Shown one piece after another: positions 37,476-47,581 of a stretch of 64,000 nucleotides of DNA. The notes beneath the pieces were generated by a model that was not told the origin of the DNA, did not search any database, and saw nothing but the letters and a program-made list of their open reading frames with translations. The position numbers and the translations under genes are program-made. The stretch is taken from positions 130,440,809 to 130,504,808 of the forward strand of contig OZ023269.1 of assembly GCA_964006375.1 (NCBI GenBank), written 5' to 3'. The stretch is from Tillus elongatus. Lineage: Eukaryota > Arthropoda > Insecta > Coleoptera > Cleridae. Each line of letters begins with the position of its first letter. Positions within the stretch are counted from its first letter, which is position 1.

Positions 37476-37640
37476 TTCAATATGTCTGCTCAATAAGTTT
37501 CCACTTTTCTTTGTCATCTAGCAGAGGCTTGACTGTGTTTTCGACAGGCACTTCTTCACCAATCTTATCCAAAGCCTTTCTTCTTATCACGTCCCATTTA
37601 TTGCATATCAACACAGTATGCTCTCTAAGTGAAGATTCGA
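37476..37640 (-). pseudogene. 3' coding tail of an R1-like LINE
   Basis: The minus strand reads EHTVLICNKWDVIRRKALDK then IGEEVPVENTV and LLDDKEKWKLIEQTY, then a stop. This resembles the end of R1/Jockey-type ORF2 proteins, where an H-x-L-x-x-C-x-x-W block is followed by a short helix and a final DxxNWxxI motif. Everything upstream is missing; the flank at 37655 is MITE-B. Confidence 0.55.
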
Positions 37641-37654
37641 ACCTGTGATGAGCA

Positions 37655-37860
37655 CTGATAAGTACACTTGGAGAATATAAATCAACACAACAGATTTTAA
37701 AAACATGACTATGGTTTCACTAACCAAGTTAGTCTCATTAGAGAATAACTAATTAAGAAATATTCATCCTCTAACATTCGCTAACTTGGCTAGTGAAACG
37801 ATTGCCAGGTTTTTTAAAATGTATTGTGGTGAATTCGGTTATTGAATTCTATGTCTCAAA
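37655..37860. mobile_element. MITE-B foldback element
   Basis: Left arm: TTTTAAAAACATGACTATGG, TTTCACTAACCAAGTTAGTC, TCATTAGAG. Right arm: CTCTAACATTCGCTAACTTG, GCTAGTGAAACGATTGCCAG, TTTTTTAAAATGTATTGTGG. The arms are imperfect inverted complements around a loop near 37755, so the element is almost entirely terminal repeat. No coding capacity. Confidence 0.78.
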
Positions 37861-38585
37861 TTGTTCAAACAGCAAAGAATAATATAATAAACTATACAAT
37901 TTTAGCTTTTTTCATCCTATATATCTTGTAATATATCGTCAACAATTACACATTTATGCGTTTATTGTAATTAAACTACTTTGATTGAAATATATTGTTG
38001 CACTGTATCCCATTCATCACGGGAAACTGTGGACAAATCGTTTACGTTGTACAATATTTACACAGGCTTTTTAAAAATATATTATATGACGAGTCAAATT
38101 TCAGCTGTTAGAGTCGTGTTTTTTACTTTAAACTTAATTTGAATGATCACAATTTTGCAAACTCATCTCTTTTTTAAAGTCACACGTCATGAAGGCAGAC
38201 ATATTCACTCAGCAGAGCCAGAATAAATTCCACTTGTCTGATATCATATCTCTGGCTAACTGTGGGACAAGTCCATGATATATTTTACTTTATACAGCTG
38301 AATTGCTTTAATTTATTTGAGACATTATTCAGGAGAATACTGTATTATGGAAATTTATCCTTTCCTATGTCATTTTATTAACAAAAAGTACACAGTACCC
38401 TAATAATTTTTGTCACCTCATACATTTTGATTGTGTCTAAAGATATTTGACTGACACTTAGCAAGAAGCATTAAAATTTGCCTTGGAAAATCTACCTGAT
38501 CAAATAGAGGTTCAACTTTATTAATTTTCGGGAATTTTATAGAAAACGCTTGCTTTAGGTAAGATTACGACTGCAAATCTTCAAG
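37861..38585. other. AT-rich sequence without a recognisable gene
   Basis: No coding domain or repeat boundary is seen until LINE-1W homology begins at TCTCTCATCCTGACC near 38586. Confidence 0.35.
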
Positions 38586-40182
38586 AATCTCTCATCCTGA
38601 CCTCTCTGATATCTCACAAAACGTCACCGAAATTATCCACGCTGGCATGTAATTATTTATTCCACGTACACAGAAAACCTCTTCAGCCACTTAAAAGCCC
38701 TGGTTCTCTAAATCCTGTAACAAGCCAGACTTGAAAAGGTCAAAGCTCATAAAACGATTCTACACAATCCCAGTCAAGAAAACCGTAAGCATTTAACAAC
38801 GCAAGAAACCGCTATGTCCGCATTCTTTCTGAGGCAAAAAACTCGTTTAATAACCACATCAAAAACAAAGTCCTCTCAAGCTCCAAGGGCAGCAAACCGT
38901 TCTGGACTCTTGCTAAATCTATTGCGAATAATTTCTGCAAGAGCACGTTCCCACCCCTTGTTTCAGGGGATGAACTTGTTTCTACCGCCCTGGGCAAGGC
39001 TGAACTTTTTGCCTCGTTGTTCGCCGGCAATTCTACTCTCAACCCACCTCCAAATGTTCAACCACCAACAGTCCCCAATGTCGTGCAGAAAATATCGGAT
39101 ATCATTTTCAAACCCAAAAAGGTACGAAAGATGCTATCTTCTCTTAATACCAGGAAAGCCTCCGGCCGTGACGAGATCCCAGCAATTGTTCTAAAAAATG
39201 CGCAGCAGAACTTGCTCCTGTCCTGACTCGTCTGTTTCAGACATCTTACAATAGAGGCATGTTTCCTAGTAGTAACTGGAAAACTGCTAGAGTACAACCC
39301 GTCCCCAAGAAAGGATCCAAAGCACTTCCTAGCCACTACAGGCCTATTTCTCTCCTTTCAGTCGTCTCTGAAGTGATGTAAAAGTATATAAACACCGAAT
39401 TACTATAATTTCTTGAAAAACACAGTCCAATCCACGGCAGGCAGTATGGGTTCTGTCAGCGCAGATCAACTGCCGACCTCCTTTCCTTTGTCACCCATTC
39501 TTGGAACAAGTCTATGGAACTAGACGGTGAATTGCAGATTGTCGCTCTAGACATATCCAAAGCATTCGACCAGATCTGGCACGCAGCGCTGATTAATAAA
39601 CTTCCGACCTATGGCCTACCACCAAAACTCTGTATCTAGACAGCAAATTTCCTCTCCAACCGGAGAATTTCTGTTGTCGTGGATGGAGATTCCTCTAAAC
39701 GGTATCCAAGTAATGCAGGAGTTTCTCAAGGTTCAGCTTTAGCCCCTACTTAGTTCCTTCTTTACATCAGTGACCTCCTTTCTAGCACATCCAACCCAGT
39801 TCACAGTTACGCGGAGGACAGCACCCTCCACTCAAATATACAATATTCTAAGCCTCTTTATCCCAATTAGATGAGGATCGCAGACTCATGTAGGGTTCTG
39901 TCTCCGTGGATCTCCAAAAAATATTATACCGGGGAAGTAGAAATCTTGTACAATTCAACCCCACCAAATCTCAGTCTGGCGTTCTTTCTCATAAGAGATA
40001 CACCAGGCCTGGACCTATTACAATAAACAACCAAGTTGTTCAAAGTAATGAGTCCTTTTCACTTCTTAGCATTTCTGTGGATGGAGATCTCAATTGGCAC
40101 CAACATGTCACATCAATTGCAGAAGCGGCTGCTAAGAAATTAGGTTTCCTCTTCCGGGTTCGCAAATACTTTTCACTGTAAG
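38586..40182 (+). mobile_element. LINE-1W copy G, truncated at both ends
   Basis: It starts in the endonuclease-RT linker and keeps the open segment RILS/AKNSFNNHIKNKVLSS-like. It continues with VSGDELVSTALGKAELFASL, TRKASGRDEIPAIVLKNAQQ, then stops, LDISKAFDQIWHAAL, SYAEDSTLH (catalytic D changed to E) and LVQFNPTKSQ. It breaks at FRVRKYFS, 3' end missing, where HTA sequence begins at 40183. Several stops and the catalytic change mean it is inactive. Confidence 0.88.
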
Positions 40183-40695
40183 TTAAAAGATAAAGTTAAA
40201 GATAAGTTTAAAGAAAAATTTATTGGGGTTTTCCTCAAAACGTCAAAGTTACGATTTAAAACGTCAAAATTGGCAACATTAAGGCAAAGAACCTGAAACT
40301 AGTAGGAGATATGGAAAGAAAATCTCTCAAGAAGAATGTTTTACAAAGCCTGAAGTCTTAAATTCAATCGTCATTGTCCTTCATTTTACTAAAATATTTC
40401 CAGAAAATTCATTTCAAATAGACCCTTTCTCTGATGCTTTGGCAGTAGCCTTACCAAATGTTATCAAAATCAGCCTATTATTTTTTGAATTATCAGTGTG
40501 ATACAGACACACACAAAAGTCGGGATCTCCTCATTAGTGATTTTTTTTTTTTTTAAATTCACTAAAATTGAAACTGACTCTAGGAGGCTTTGTTCGCGCT
40601 CATTTGAAGACGTTTTTTTAAAATTCAACAGTCAGGATCTCCTCATTAGTGAATTTTTTAAAGAAAATTCACTAAAAGAAAACCAGCTTAATAAT
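40183..40695. repeat. Two HTA fragments joined head to head
   Basis: 40183-40445 runs in the hairpin-first orientation (TATTGGGGTTTTCCTCAAAA, AACGTCAAAATTGGCAACAT, TTTCTCTGATGCTTTGGCAG). From about 40450 the sequence is in the opposite orientation (TCAAAATCAGCCTATTATTT, GTGTGATACAGACACACACA, a GATCTCCTCATTAGTGA block occurring twice, and the terminal hairpin near 40650-40680). The TA array is replaced by a short ACACAC run. Confidence 0.7.
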
Positions 40696-41260
40696 GACAT
40701 TTACAAAATGTTTCCAGTGGAAAATATTCACTTCAATAATCTGAATTCCAGTAGCGCGATACACTGGAAAATAGTAAGCTCAGCAAGCTTCAAAAGAAAT
40801 GTGTGTGGTAACGTAAAGCTGACTAATGAGTAGTTCTCTCGGATTTCCTAGTGCTTTTTCATTTGTATAAAATATTTGAATAGAATATTTTAATACGTCC
40901 AACTGCAAACGATTGCGAGTATCAAAGTGATCTCTAATGATGAACTAGAGGTAAAGAAATATTTGACTAAGTCAACACATTGTATCTCAAAAGTCGTTTG
41001 CTACTACAAATGGAGAATATACATTTGTACATATTTGTTCTTGTTTTTGTAAAAACCTTTGTAAAATGTTTGCCATTAAATGCAAGAGGTACCCTGTCAT
41101 AAAATATATTGATCGTTCGTAATCACCAATGAGTTGCAGTTCTGAAACGAACCTATTAGTATAGTAAAACGTTTCTGAATAAAAAATTGTTTTTGCAAGA
41201 TACTTTACATCTTGGAACGCTAATAGACATGGCTGCGAAACTCGAGAAGCAGTGCTTTAG
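40696..41260. other. No recognisable gene
   Basis: AT-rich sequence. The reading frame 40498-40833 is mostly HTA sequence and is not called. Confidence 0.35.
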
Positions 41261-41345
41261 CATGTAGAACAACCGGGCAAAAGACTTGAGAAAAACGTTT
41301 ATTGCTTTTGTAGACCTGGAAAAAGCATTGGATGAGGCTGTTTGA
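41261..41345 (+). pseudogene. Short RT fragment (RTE/CR1-like)
   Basis: The plus strand reads LRKTFIAFVDLEKALDEAV then a stop, matching the FVDLEKAFDRV block of many LINE RTs. Only this block is recognisable. The following 100 bases may continue in other frames. Confidence 0.45.
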
Positions 41346-41481
41346 AAAATATTGTTTCATTTAATGGGGAGACCTGCCTTGGCTTTGAGGAATATTCTCA
41401 TTGTAATCTACACAAAATTCTAAATACGTTTAACTCTCAGGTGCAAGTGTATTCAAATCAACAGGTTATATAAGGCTAGAT

Positions 41482-41482
41482 G

Positions 41483-41546
<64 letters not shown>
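41482..41546. repeat. (AAT)n microsatellite
   Basis: About 21 trinucleotide units. It may be the tail of the minus-strand LINE that ends near 42004, as trinucleotide tails are known in I-type LINEs, but the link is not proven. Confidence 0.9.
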
Positions 41547-41547
<1 letters not shown>

Positions 41548-42003
41548 CTATGATTCCTTCTCCTCTCACACTATATATATACATTCAAATCCAGATACAA
41601 AGTAAGATAAAAATTATCTAATTATAAACATTATGAGGATCAACAAATTGGACGGGATTCAGCTAAAGCTGTTCTTCCATCCCCTCCCAAACTATTCAAA
41701 CATAAACGAATAAAGCATGTCCCACAGAGAATCGCAACAACAAAGCTGTGATTGATAAAACTTCGGTGCAATAAATTCACGTCCCGCGAGTATCGCCTCT
41801 TGTAAGATCAACACACTAATAGTCGAACACTAATAATCCAACATGGCGATCCTCCATACACCAGTCGGTCAATCTAATACTTACTGTCATCCATCATACA
41901 TAATCTCCCCAAAATTAATTAATTATAAACATCCGTTCATCGTCCTTCTCACTTATTACCAGCAACATTCACCCCCCTTACCCACACCTACAGCTTCGCA
42001 TTC
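41547..42003 (-). other. Probable 3' UTR of the adjacent minus-strand LINE
   Basis: No coding content. It contains a 36-base segment (41874-41909) that is also part of the 209-bp tandem units at 37056-37091, in the same orientation, downstream of a LINE stop codon in both places. Confidence 0.4.
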
Positions 42004-43943
42004 TTAGATATATAATCTATTTTGTTTGAATTGTACATATTTTAGATATGATTTAACTTCCCTCTTAAAGCGCCCCAAAGATCTACAAAATGTTAGCTTA
42101 TCAGGTAATTTGTTGAACCCTATATAAATTCTGTAGGTAAAGGACCTCCCAAATATCGCAGAATTGTGCACAGGTGGAGATAATCCACCCTTACTTCGAA
42201 TATTTAAATTATGTACATCTGACCTGTATCGCATCTTCTGATAGAGGTACTGCGGCGCCCCAAGATCCAAAATAGAACCAAAAAGAGAGATCATGTGTAC
42301 CTTTCGCCTATTGAACATCGTTAGCCATTCCATTTTTTTTTTTACCTTGTAAGTTACGCTATCATATTTTCGGATGCCCCAGATGTACCGCATATAGCAC
42401 CTTTGAACAGGCTCAATTCTGCTCGCATCGGCCCGAATCAGGCATGGACCATAGACCATGTCGCAATGATTGAAATGCGATAGTAGAAATTCCTCGCATA
42501 AAACAGTTTTAATTTCCCGAGTAAGAATATGCCTTTGCGGATATAATAACTTCAGACCCGCAAAACCCCTCTTTATACATTCATTTACGTGAGCAGTAAA
42601 GCGCAACTTTGTATCTAGTGTAAGACCTAGGTTCTTACAACTCTGCATAGTGACAACCACCTCGCCATTAATATTGATTTTTGGCTGAGGAATTAAGCTA
42701 TTCACTTTTGGACCAAAAACAAGACTAAAAACTTTGGACCGTTTATTTTAAAGCCGTGAGTCACCATATATTTTGCAACATTTTGCAAGTCAGAATTGAC
42801 GTATTCCACTGCGTTGCCCAATTCCTGCCTGGGAAATGAGTATCAAATCTGAATATCATCGGCATAAGAATATGGTTTACAGTATGACAGTACTGAAGTC
42901 AAATTGCGGGTGTAAAGATTGAAAAAAGTGGACTAATAAGTGAGCCCTGAGGGGTGCCCCGCGCCAGTAGCATCCTACTTGATTGCCCTAAGTTAGTGCA
43001 CACATACTGATATCGATGAGAGAAGAAGCGATTTAACAGTTTGATTGCGCCTGATGAAAATCCCAAATAGTGAAGAATGGACAAAAGCACTTCGCGACCC
43101 ATGGTGCCAAACGCTCGTGAAAAATCCACTAAGACTATCGCGGTGTATAATTTGTGTCCAAAGCTCGTATTGTGTCGTCTGTTATATTCAGTAGGGCAGT
43201 GGCACAACTATGTTTTTTTCGAAAATCTGATTGATGCGAAGGCAAAATATTTTCCTACGTGTTGTAACATCTGGCATAGCATAACTTTTTCTAGGATTTT
43301 TGACATAGCTTGGAGTATACTTACGCCTCGTAAATCTTTAAAACTCTTTGGTTTCGATATTTTAGGCAAAGCAGTGATTCTGGCGGTTTTACAAGCTTTT
43401 GGGAAATAGTTTTCAGCTAAACAGCTGTTTATAATGTGGGTCAGATAGGGCAAAACTGTCGGCAGACGTAGAACTAGCATATTTACGCCGATTTCATCTT
43501 CACCTACAGCATTATTTTTTATTTCTGACACCAGTTTGAAAATTTCTTCTTCCGTTACTGAACGGATTTCAAATAATTCATTAAACTCACATTTAAGACC
43601 GGTCAGATAGAACTTTTTGGTCTGCACTGAGTTGTGACTAAATAGATTGGGTTGGTCTGGCAAAAATTTATTTATTTCTTCTGGTTTATTTAAAGAATCA
43701 GGAATCACTCTTTTGGAGTATTTTTTATTGACACTTAAATCCACGTGACGAAATGTTTGCCACAACAGCTTAGAGTTATCCCTCCTTGCGACGCTCTGTA
43801 AATATTGTCTTTTTTCTGTCCTTATTGCCTGTGTTGTAATATTTCGCAAATTTATATAATTTTGCCAGTCTATTTGAGAATGTGTTGTCTTAAACTTACT
43901 TAAGGTACACTCCTTTAGCTTTGTCATTTCTCTTATTCTTACC
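42004..43943 (-). pseudogene. LINE relic of a third family, nearly complete RT
   Basis: Minus strand, three main frames. 43945-43208 covers the linker and RT fingers (DWQNYINLRNITTQAIRTEK, EIKNNAVGEDEIGVNML, FKDLRGVSILQAMSKILEKV). 43207-42899 covers the palm (TAIVLVDFSRAFGTM, ARGTPQGSLISPLFS). The catalytic YADDIQI is near 42860 in another frame. 42705-42004 is an open 233-residue thumb/C-terminal region (KNLGLTLDTKLRFTAHVNEC, LLSHFNHCDMVYG, FNKLPDKLTFCRSLGRFKRE). Only a few frameshifts and stops separate these, so it is one of the better preserved LINEs. The endonuclease is missing: the 5' end stops at the retrozyme-like unit. Confidence 0.85.
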
Positions 43944-43953
43944 ACAATTAGAA

Positions 43954-43994
43954 CCGTAGACCGGTTTCGCTCCGATTAGAGCTCGTCAGTACGG
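43954..43994 (-). ncRNA. Hammerhead ribozyme, minimal form with palindromic stem III
   Basis: On the minus strand in order: stem I CCGTA, core CTGACGA, stem II GCTC with loop TAATCG and GAGC, GAA, stem III ACCGGT (self-complementary), C, then stem I TACGG. All conserved positions (CUGANGA and GAA, plus the C before the cleavage site) are present, stem I is a perfect 5-bp helix and stem II a perfect 4-bp helix. Stem III is too short for a normal hairpin, as in hammerheads that act as dimers in Penelope-like elements and retrozymes. Predicted cleavage is between 43959 and 43958 on the minus strand. Confidence 0.85.
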
Positions 43995-44258
43995 CATACT
44001 AACTGCAGCGAAAATACACCTATAAAGTAATACGGCTATGGTAGCCAGCCTTCCAACACTAAGTGAGTTGTCAGACACGAAGTACGCCACCTAGTTGCGG
44101 AACCAAGTAGTATATTGTCACGGTAGCTCTAAATAACACAGAATGTTAAAAAATAGAGACTGTATACAACCAACCAACAATTTAGTATATTGTCAGCCCT
44201 GGCCCATTTCTACCCTAATATAGGGACAAAATATGTAAGTCTAGATGCATTCGCGCCA

Positions 44259-44297
44259 CAATTAGAACCGTAGATCGGTTTTTCTCCAATTAGAGCA
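44259..44297 (-). ncRNA. Decayed second hammerhead copy
   Basis: It aligns with the intact ribozyme through TACGGTTCTAATTG and GCTCTAATTGGAG. The core Cs and GAs are lost at the truncated 5' side, stem II has a mismatch and stem III reads ACCGAT, no longer palindromic. It should be inactive. Confidence 0.65.
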
Positions 44298-45090
44298 ACT
44301 GGTATAGAGCCATTTCACTCACAAATTTCCTCAGATATTGATTTTGAAACGGCAAAAATCACTGACAGAGATGAAGTTGCACCAGTGCTAATGTTAGATG
44401 TAATTGAGCCGTATTTGTCAAATGTACAACCAGAAACAGAGGTTGTCGAAGATTCAGACGGAAATCAACCACTACCATCAACCTCAAAAGTTTTAACAGA
44501 TGAGTCTCAGTCAGTATCGACATCAATACCGAGAAATTTAGACGCACCACTAACGCCGAATAAGGGGAATTCAAAAGAGCTGATTTTTGGACTTCTAGCT
44601 TCACCTCGAGCAGATCTAAAAGTTAGACGACCCAGAAAGAAGCTACCTTCATTTATTATTTTAAGCACTCCAGTTAAAGATGTCTTGGAACAAAATCAAT
44701 TTGAAAAACAAGACAAAGAAAACAAAAAGCTTTTAAGGGGGCAGACAAAAATAAGAAAGTTATACAAAAGGTGCTCAGAGAATTAGGAAGAAAAAAACCT
44801 GAACTGAAGAAAACAAATAAAAATAAAAAGCGTCAAATTAAATTTGACCATTCCTCTGATTGCACTAGTTCCATAGAAATACCTTATGTTGGTAGCGATG
44901 ATGACATGGATTTAGAAGTTGAAGACGATGACAAAACTTGTATTATATGTGATGATATTGGCAAGGACAATGAACTTTGGTTTCAATCTCTTTCTTGCAG
45001 GCTATGAGCACATGCTGGGTGCACAGAATTTTCTTCAAAAGAAGCTAAATTTAAAAAATGACATTGTTTTCGCTGCGATAATTGATTAGT
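44298..45090 (+). pseudogene. Pogo/Tigger-like transposase C-terminal relic
   Basis: It begins TGIEPFHSQISSDIDFETAK then ITDRD, the conserved end of the DDE_1 transposase domain of pogo/Tigger/jerky-like proteins (TGI.PFN...F.DSDF..A..TDRP). A low-complexity acidic/Ser-rich tail follows with SFIILSTPVKDVLEQNQFEK, then a frameshift at about 44775 and a KKxNKNKKRQ basic stretch. A PHD-like zinc-finger remnant follows: CIICDDIGKDNELWFQSLSC, a stop, HAGC, a stop, HCFRCDN. The catalytic part is missing. Insect pogo relatives often carry such a C-terminal Cys/His finger. Confidence 0.65.
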
Positions 45091-46220
45091 AAGTATTAGA
45101 GCATCGTTCATTCTTTTGTAAGTATTTTGGATTGGGTCATTTTTTCTTAATAAATTGCCTTATTTCATGTTTATGTCTGTTTTTACTTTCTTATAATCTC
45201 GTCACCTTACCCACCTGATTTTGTCAACTTAGCGACTATTGTGTGTAAGATGACGAAAGTTAATTTTTTTGAAGGTCACAAATTTTCAAAAATGTATTGA
45301 TTTTTAGAGGAAAAAATATGTAAATCAGGTAAAGTATGTACCAATACAGTCAGTCTGTAAATATATAATTAGTAGAGTATTTACAAGTCAAAAAAATTAC
45401 GGATACAACCTTAAGTTCGTCAACTTACCCTAATTTCCTTAACCTGGCTATACTAAATTTAATTTTCTAGCTTCATAGAAAATTCACTTTTGGGCATTTT
45501 TTTTTCAAAGGAGCTTCAACATAACATTTTGTTGATAATAGCGAGATATCGATGGTAACACTTTAGACAAAATCCTTCAAATGACTGTGTATTAGGACCT
45601 CTAAAGCCGATCTTCAGGGTTTGTATGAGTTCAATGTCTTAATTTTAGTAATATGATGTACTAATATTGTACAAGTCTTAGGAAAATTCACTACTATAAC
45701 GCACTTCCTGCGTTTCGAATTTATTTTATTATCCAACTAGAAAGATATAGTTATAATAATCCAGAGTACAACCACTCTAGAGCTTCCTTGCAAGGGATAT
45801 TAAATTTGACTTCAATAGCTGTGTGAATATGTTACCGCAGCTTTATCGTATTCATAAGAGCACTAAACATTTGATTATCGTATTTGAATACATGAATAAG
45901 GAACATAACTCTATTATAATACAGATAATATAAATGTCATATCTCACAAATATCGAATTTTTCCATATAAAATGAAGTAGATTTTAAATATTTCAAACTG
46001 AATTTCCAGCTCTAAAAGTCCATGAAAAAGATCTCCTTAGTTATAAATTAAGTTACTGAAAAAAAATTGAAATGACTTGGACAGTGTATCCTGCACAATA
46101 AATACAATTTTAAATTTTTTTCAGGCGACAGTAAAAAACTGTCCAAATAGAAACTGTATTTCAGAAATATGCATAAGTATATCTTCGTTATAAGTTACTC
46201 AAAGTCCACCAAATTAGGGA
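45091..46220. other. No gene; isolated MITE-A terminus
   Basis: AT-rich sequence. At about 45672-45712 an inverted MITE-A end (AATTCACTACTATAACGCAC, TTCCTGCG) occurs without a visible partner. Confidence 0.45.
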
Positions 46221-46324
46221 AGTAGAAGTTTTGGTATTTTTGGCTAACTTATCCAAGCCACTTGCAAAAAAATTTACTCACCAAATTTTAGCAGAATCGG
46301 CCCATTATTTTTTGAGTTATCGAT

Positions 46325-46412
<88 letters not shown>

Positions 46413-46546
46413 TATAAAAATTAGAACTGACGCGGATATGTGTTCTAGGGGGCCTACTTCGCGATCATTTGGAGAAATTTTTTCAAAATTCAAAAGTCGA
46501 GATCTCCTCATTAGTGATTTTTTTCTAGTAAATTCACTAAAATCCC
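46221..46546 (-). repeat. HTA repeat copy 7
   Basis: GGCTAACTTATCCAAGCCAC and GAATCGGCCCATTATTTTTT lead into (TA)n at 46328-46408. AAATTAGAACTGACGCGGAT, TTCTAGGGGGCCTACTTCGC, AAAAGTCGAGATCTCCTCAT and the hairpin end TTAGTGATTTTTTTC/GTAAATTCACTAAAA follow. The SINE at 46547 is inserted at this end. Confidence 0.82.
46534..46546. repeat. SINE target site duplication, left
   Basis: TCACTAAAATCCC, repeated exactly at 46904-46916. Confidence 0.88.
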
Positions 46547-46903
46547 AGAATCTCGGTGATTCAGGGGTAAGAACGTGTGCCTCTGAACCGAAGGGTACTA
46601 GGTTCGATCCCAGGGTACTGCTTTCACTTTTTAAGTACAAACTGTAACATTAACGTCAACTGAAGTTCTGGCATTGTATTTGAGCAAGTTGAATGTCTGC
46701 ACGTTCCGCCATTTGGAGGGGGCTTAAAGCCGTCGGTTCCGTGTCCATGCGATGTTGGGCACGTTAAAGATCCCTACCCTCTTTACAGAAAGTTTGAGGT
46801 TCGGCAAAATTTCCAGGATAGTGAGGTGAAACTGCTCCCTGGCGTCGGTGATTGGCCATAGTAGCGGAAATAGGCCGACGTTACAGAAACAAAACACACA
46901 CAC
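46547..46903 (+). mobile_element. tRNA-derived SINE, full length
   Basis: The 357-bp body is bounded by a perfect 13-bp duplication. The head is tRNA-like, with GTGATTCAGGGGTAAGAAC in the A box position and GGTTCGATCCC (46601-46611), a textbook B box. The body contains GATGTTGGGCACGTTAAAGA, TCGGCAAAATTTCCAGGATA and CTGCTCCCTGGCGTCGGTG, TTGGCCATAG, GGCCGACGTTACA. These recur in the copy at 52895-53100. The tail is GAAACAAAACACACACAC. It would be transcribed by Pol III and mobilised by a LINE partner; which one is unknown. Confidence 0.85.
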
Positions 46904-46916
46904 TCACTAAAATCCC
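46904..46916. repeat. SINE target site duplication, right
   Basis: TCACTAAAATCCC, identical to 46534-46546, followed by TTTAGG. Confidence 0.88.
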
Positions 46917-47224
46917 TTTAGGATATAAAGTAACTGTTAATAACATGGAGTGACACTATTGTGTAATTTTAAACGCATCTATCCGATGGCAGTTTTGGCG
47001 GATGTAACATAAAATCTGCCAGAAAAATAATACTTCATCTTCAAAGCTTGAAAAATGTTCAGATGGTCTCACTGTATCTGACTGAGTCAATGGGACATCG
47101 CTTCTGTATTCCCTGATTTTCCATATGTTATGTGCTTATGGACAACAGATGGCCGGTACACTATTTTCGCTCTATGGTTCCGAGTGACAACAAATGTCAG
47201 CTGTCACTCACGTCAAATGAGATT
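46917..47224. other. No recognisable gene
   Basis: About 300 bases of unremarkable sequence between the SINE and an HTA fragment. Confidence 0.35.
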
Positions 47225-47340
47225 TCAATGCTGAAAATCAATATTACATCCACTTTTTAGCGAATTTTTGAATTCTAAAAAGATTTCTTCAAATGAGCGC
47301 AAACTAGACCCCCTAGAACCCATATCCGGGTTTACTTTCT
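47225..47340 (+). repeat. HTA fragment, hairpin-proximal arm only
   Basis: TTTAGCGAATTTTTGAATTC, TTCTTCAAATGAGCGCAAAC, CCCCCTAGAACCCATATCCG then TTTACTTTCTGTTTACATAT. The same truncated junction (GGGTTTACTTTCTGTTTACA) recurs at 57530-57550. Confidence 0.7.
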
Positions 47341-47349
47341 GTTTACATA

Positions 47350-47580
47350 TATACAGGGTGACGCATTTCTACGGTAAAGCCCAATATAATTGTTATTATG
47401 CAAGATACGAGAAAAAATTGTATACATTGCCTATATGGTGTTTGAGCTGCATCTTATAAAATTATTTTGACAATCACAGAATGGCCCAAAAGTCTTTGGT
47501 GATACCTACTTTTTTTTGAACACTCCTTATTGCATTTTTGCATTTTTTATCGAAATATAGTGCATGTTTGTAAAAAAATC
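47350..47580 (+). repeat. GGGTGACGCA repeat module
   Basis: It starts TACAGGGTGACGCA and carries AATATAATTGTTATTATGCA, TTGAGCTGCATCTTATAAA and GCATGTTTGTAAAAAAATCG. It is colinear with 57556-57785 and, in part, with 49640-49880. It always directly precedes a MITE-A terminus, so module and MITE move together. CAGGGTG ends are common in arthropod DNA elements, but the family is unknown. Confidence 0.6.
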
Positions 47581-47581
47581 G

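Larger units (their letters stand above)
43942..44297 (-). mobile_element. Retrozyme-like unit bounded by two hammerhead copies
   Basis: The sequence CCACAATTAGAACCGTAGA followed by CGGTTT and CTCC(G/A)ATTAGAGC occurs in direct orientation at about 43942 and 44256. The minus-strand cleavage sites predicted for the two hammerheads lie at 43958/43959 and 44272/44273, giving a 314-nt monomer. The unit has no coding capacity. It lies between a LINE relic and a pogo relic; the outer hammerhead copy is cut where pogo sequence begins (44298). This matches the architecture described for metazoan retrozymes, but only one full unit is present. Confidence 0.6.

Noticed and set aside
44259..44297. Second active hammerhead
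   Set aside because: The core and stem III palindrome are mutated and the 5' stem I strand is missing; kept only as evidence for the repeat unit.
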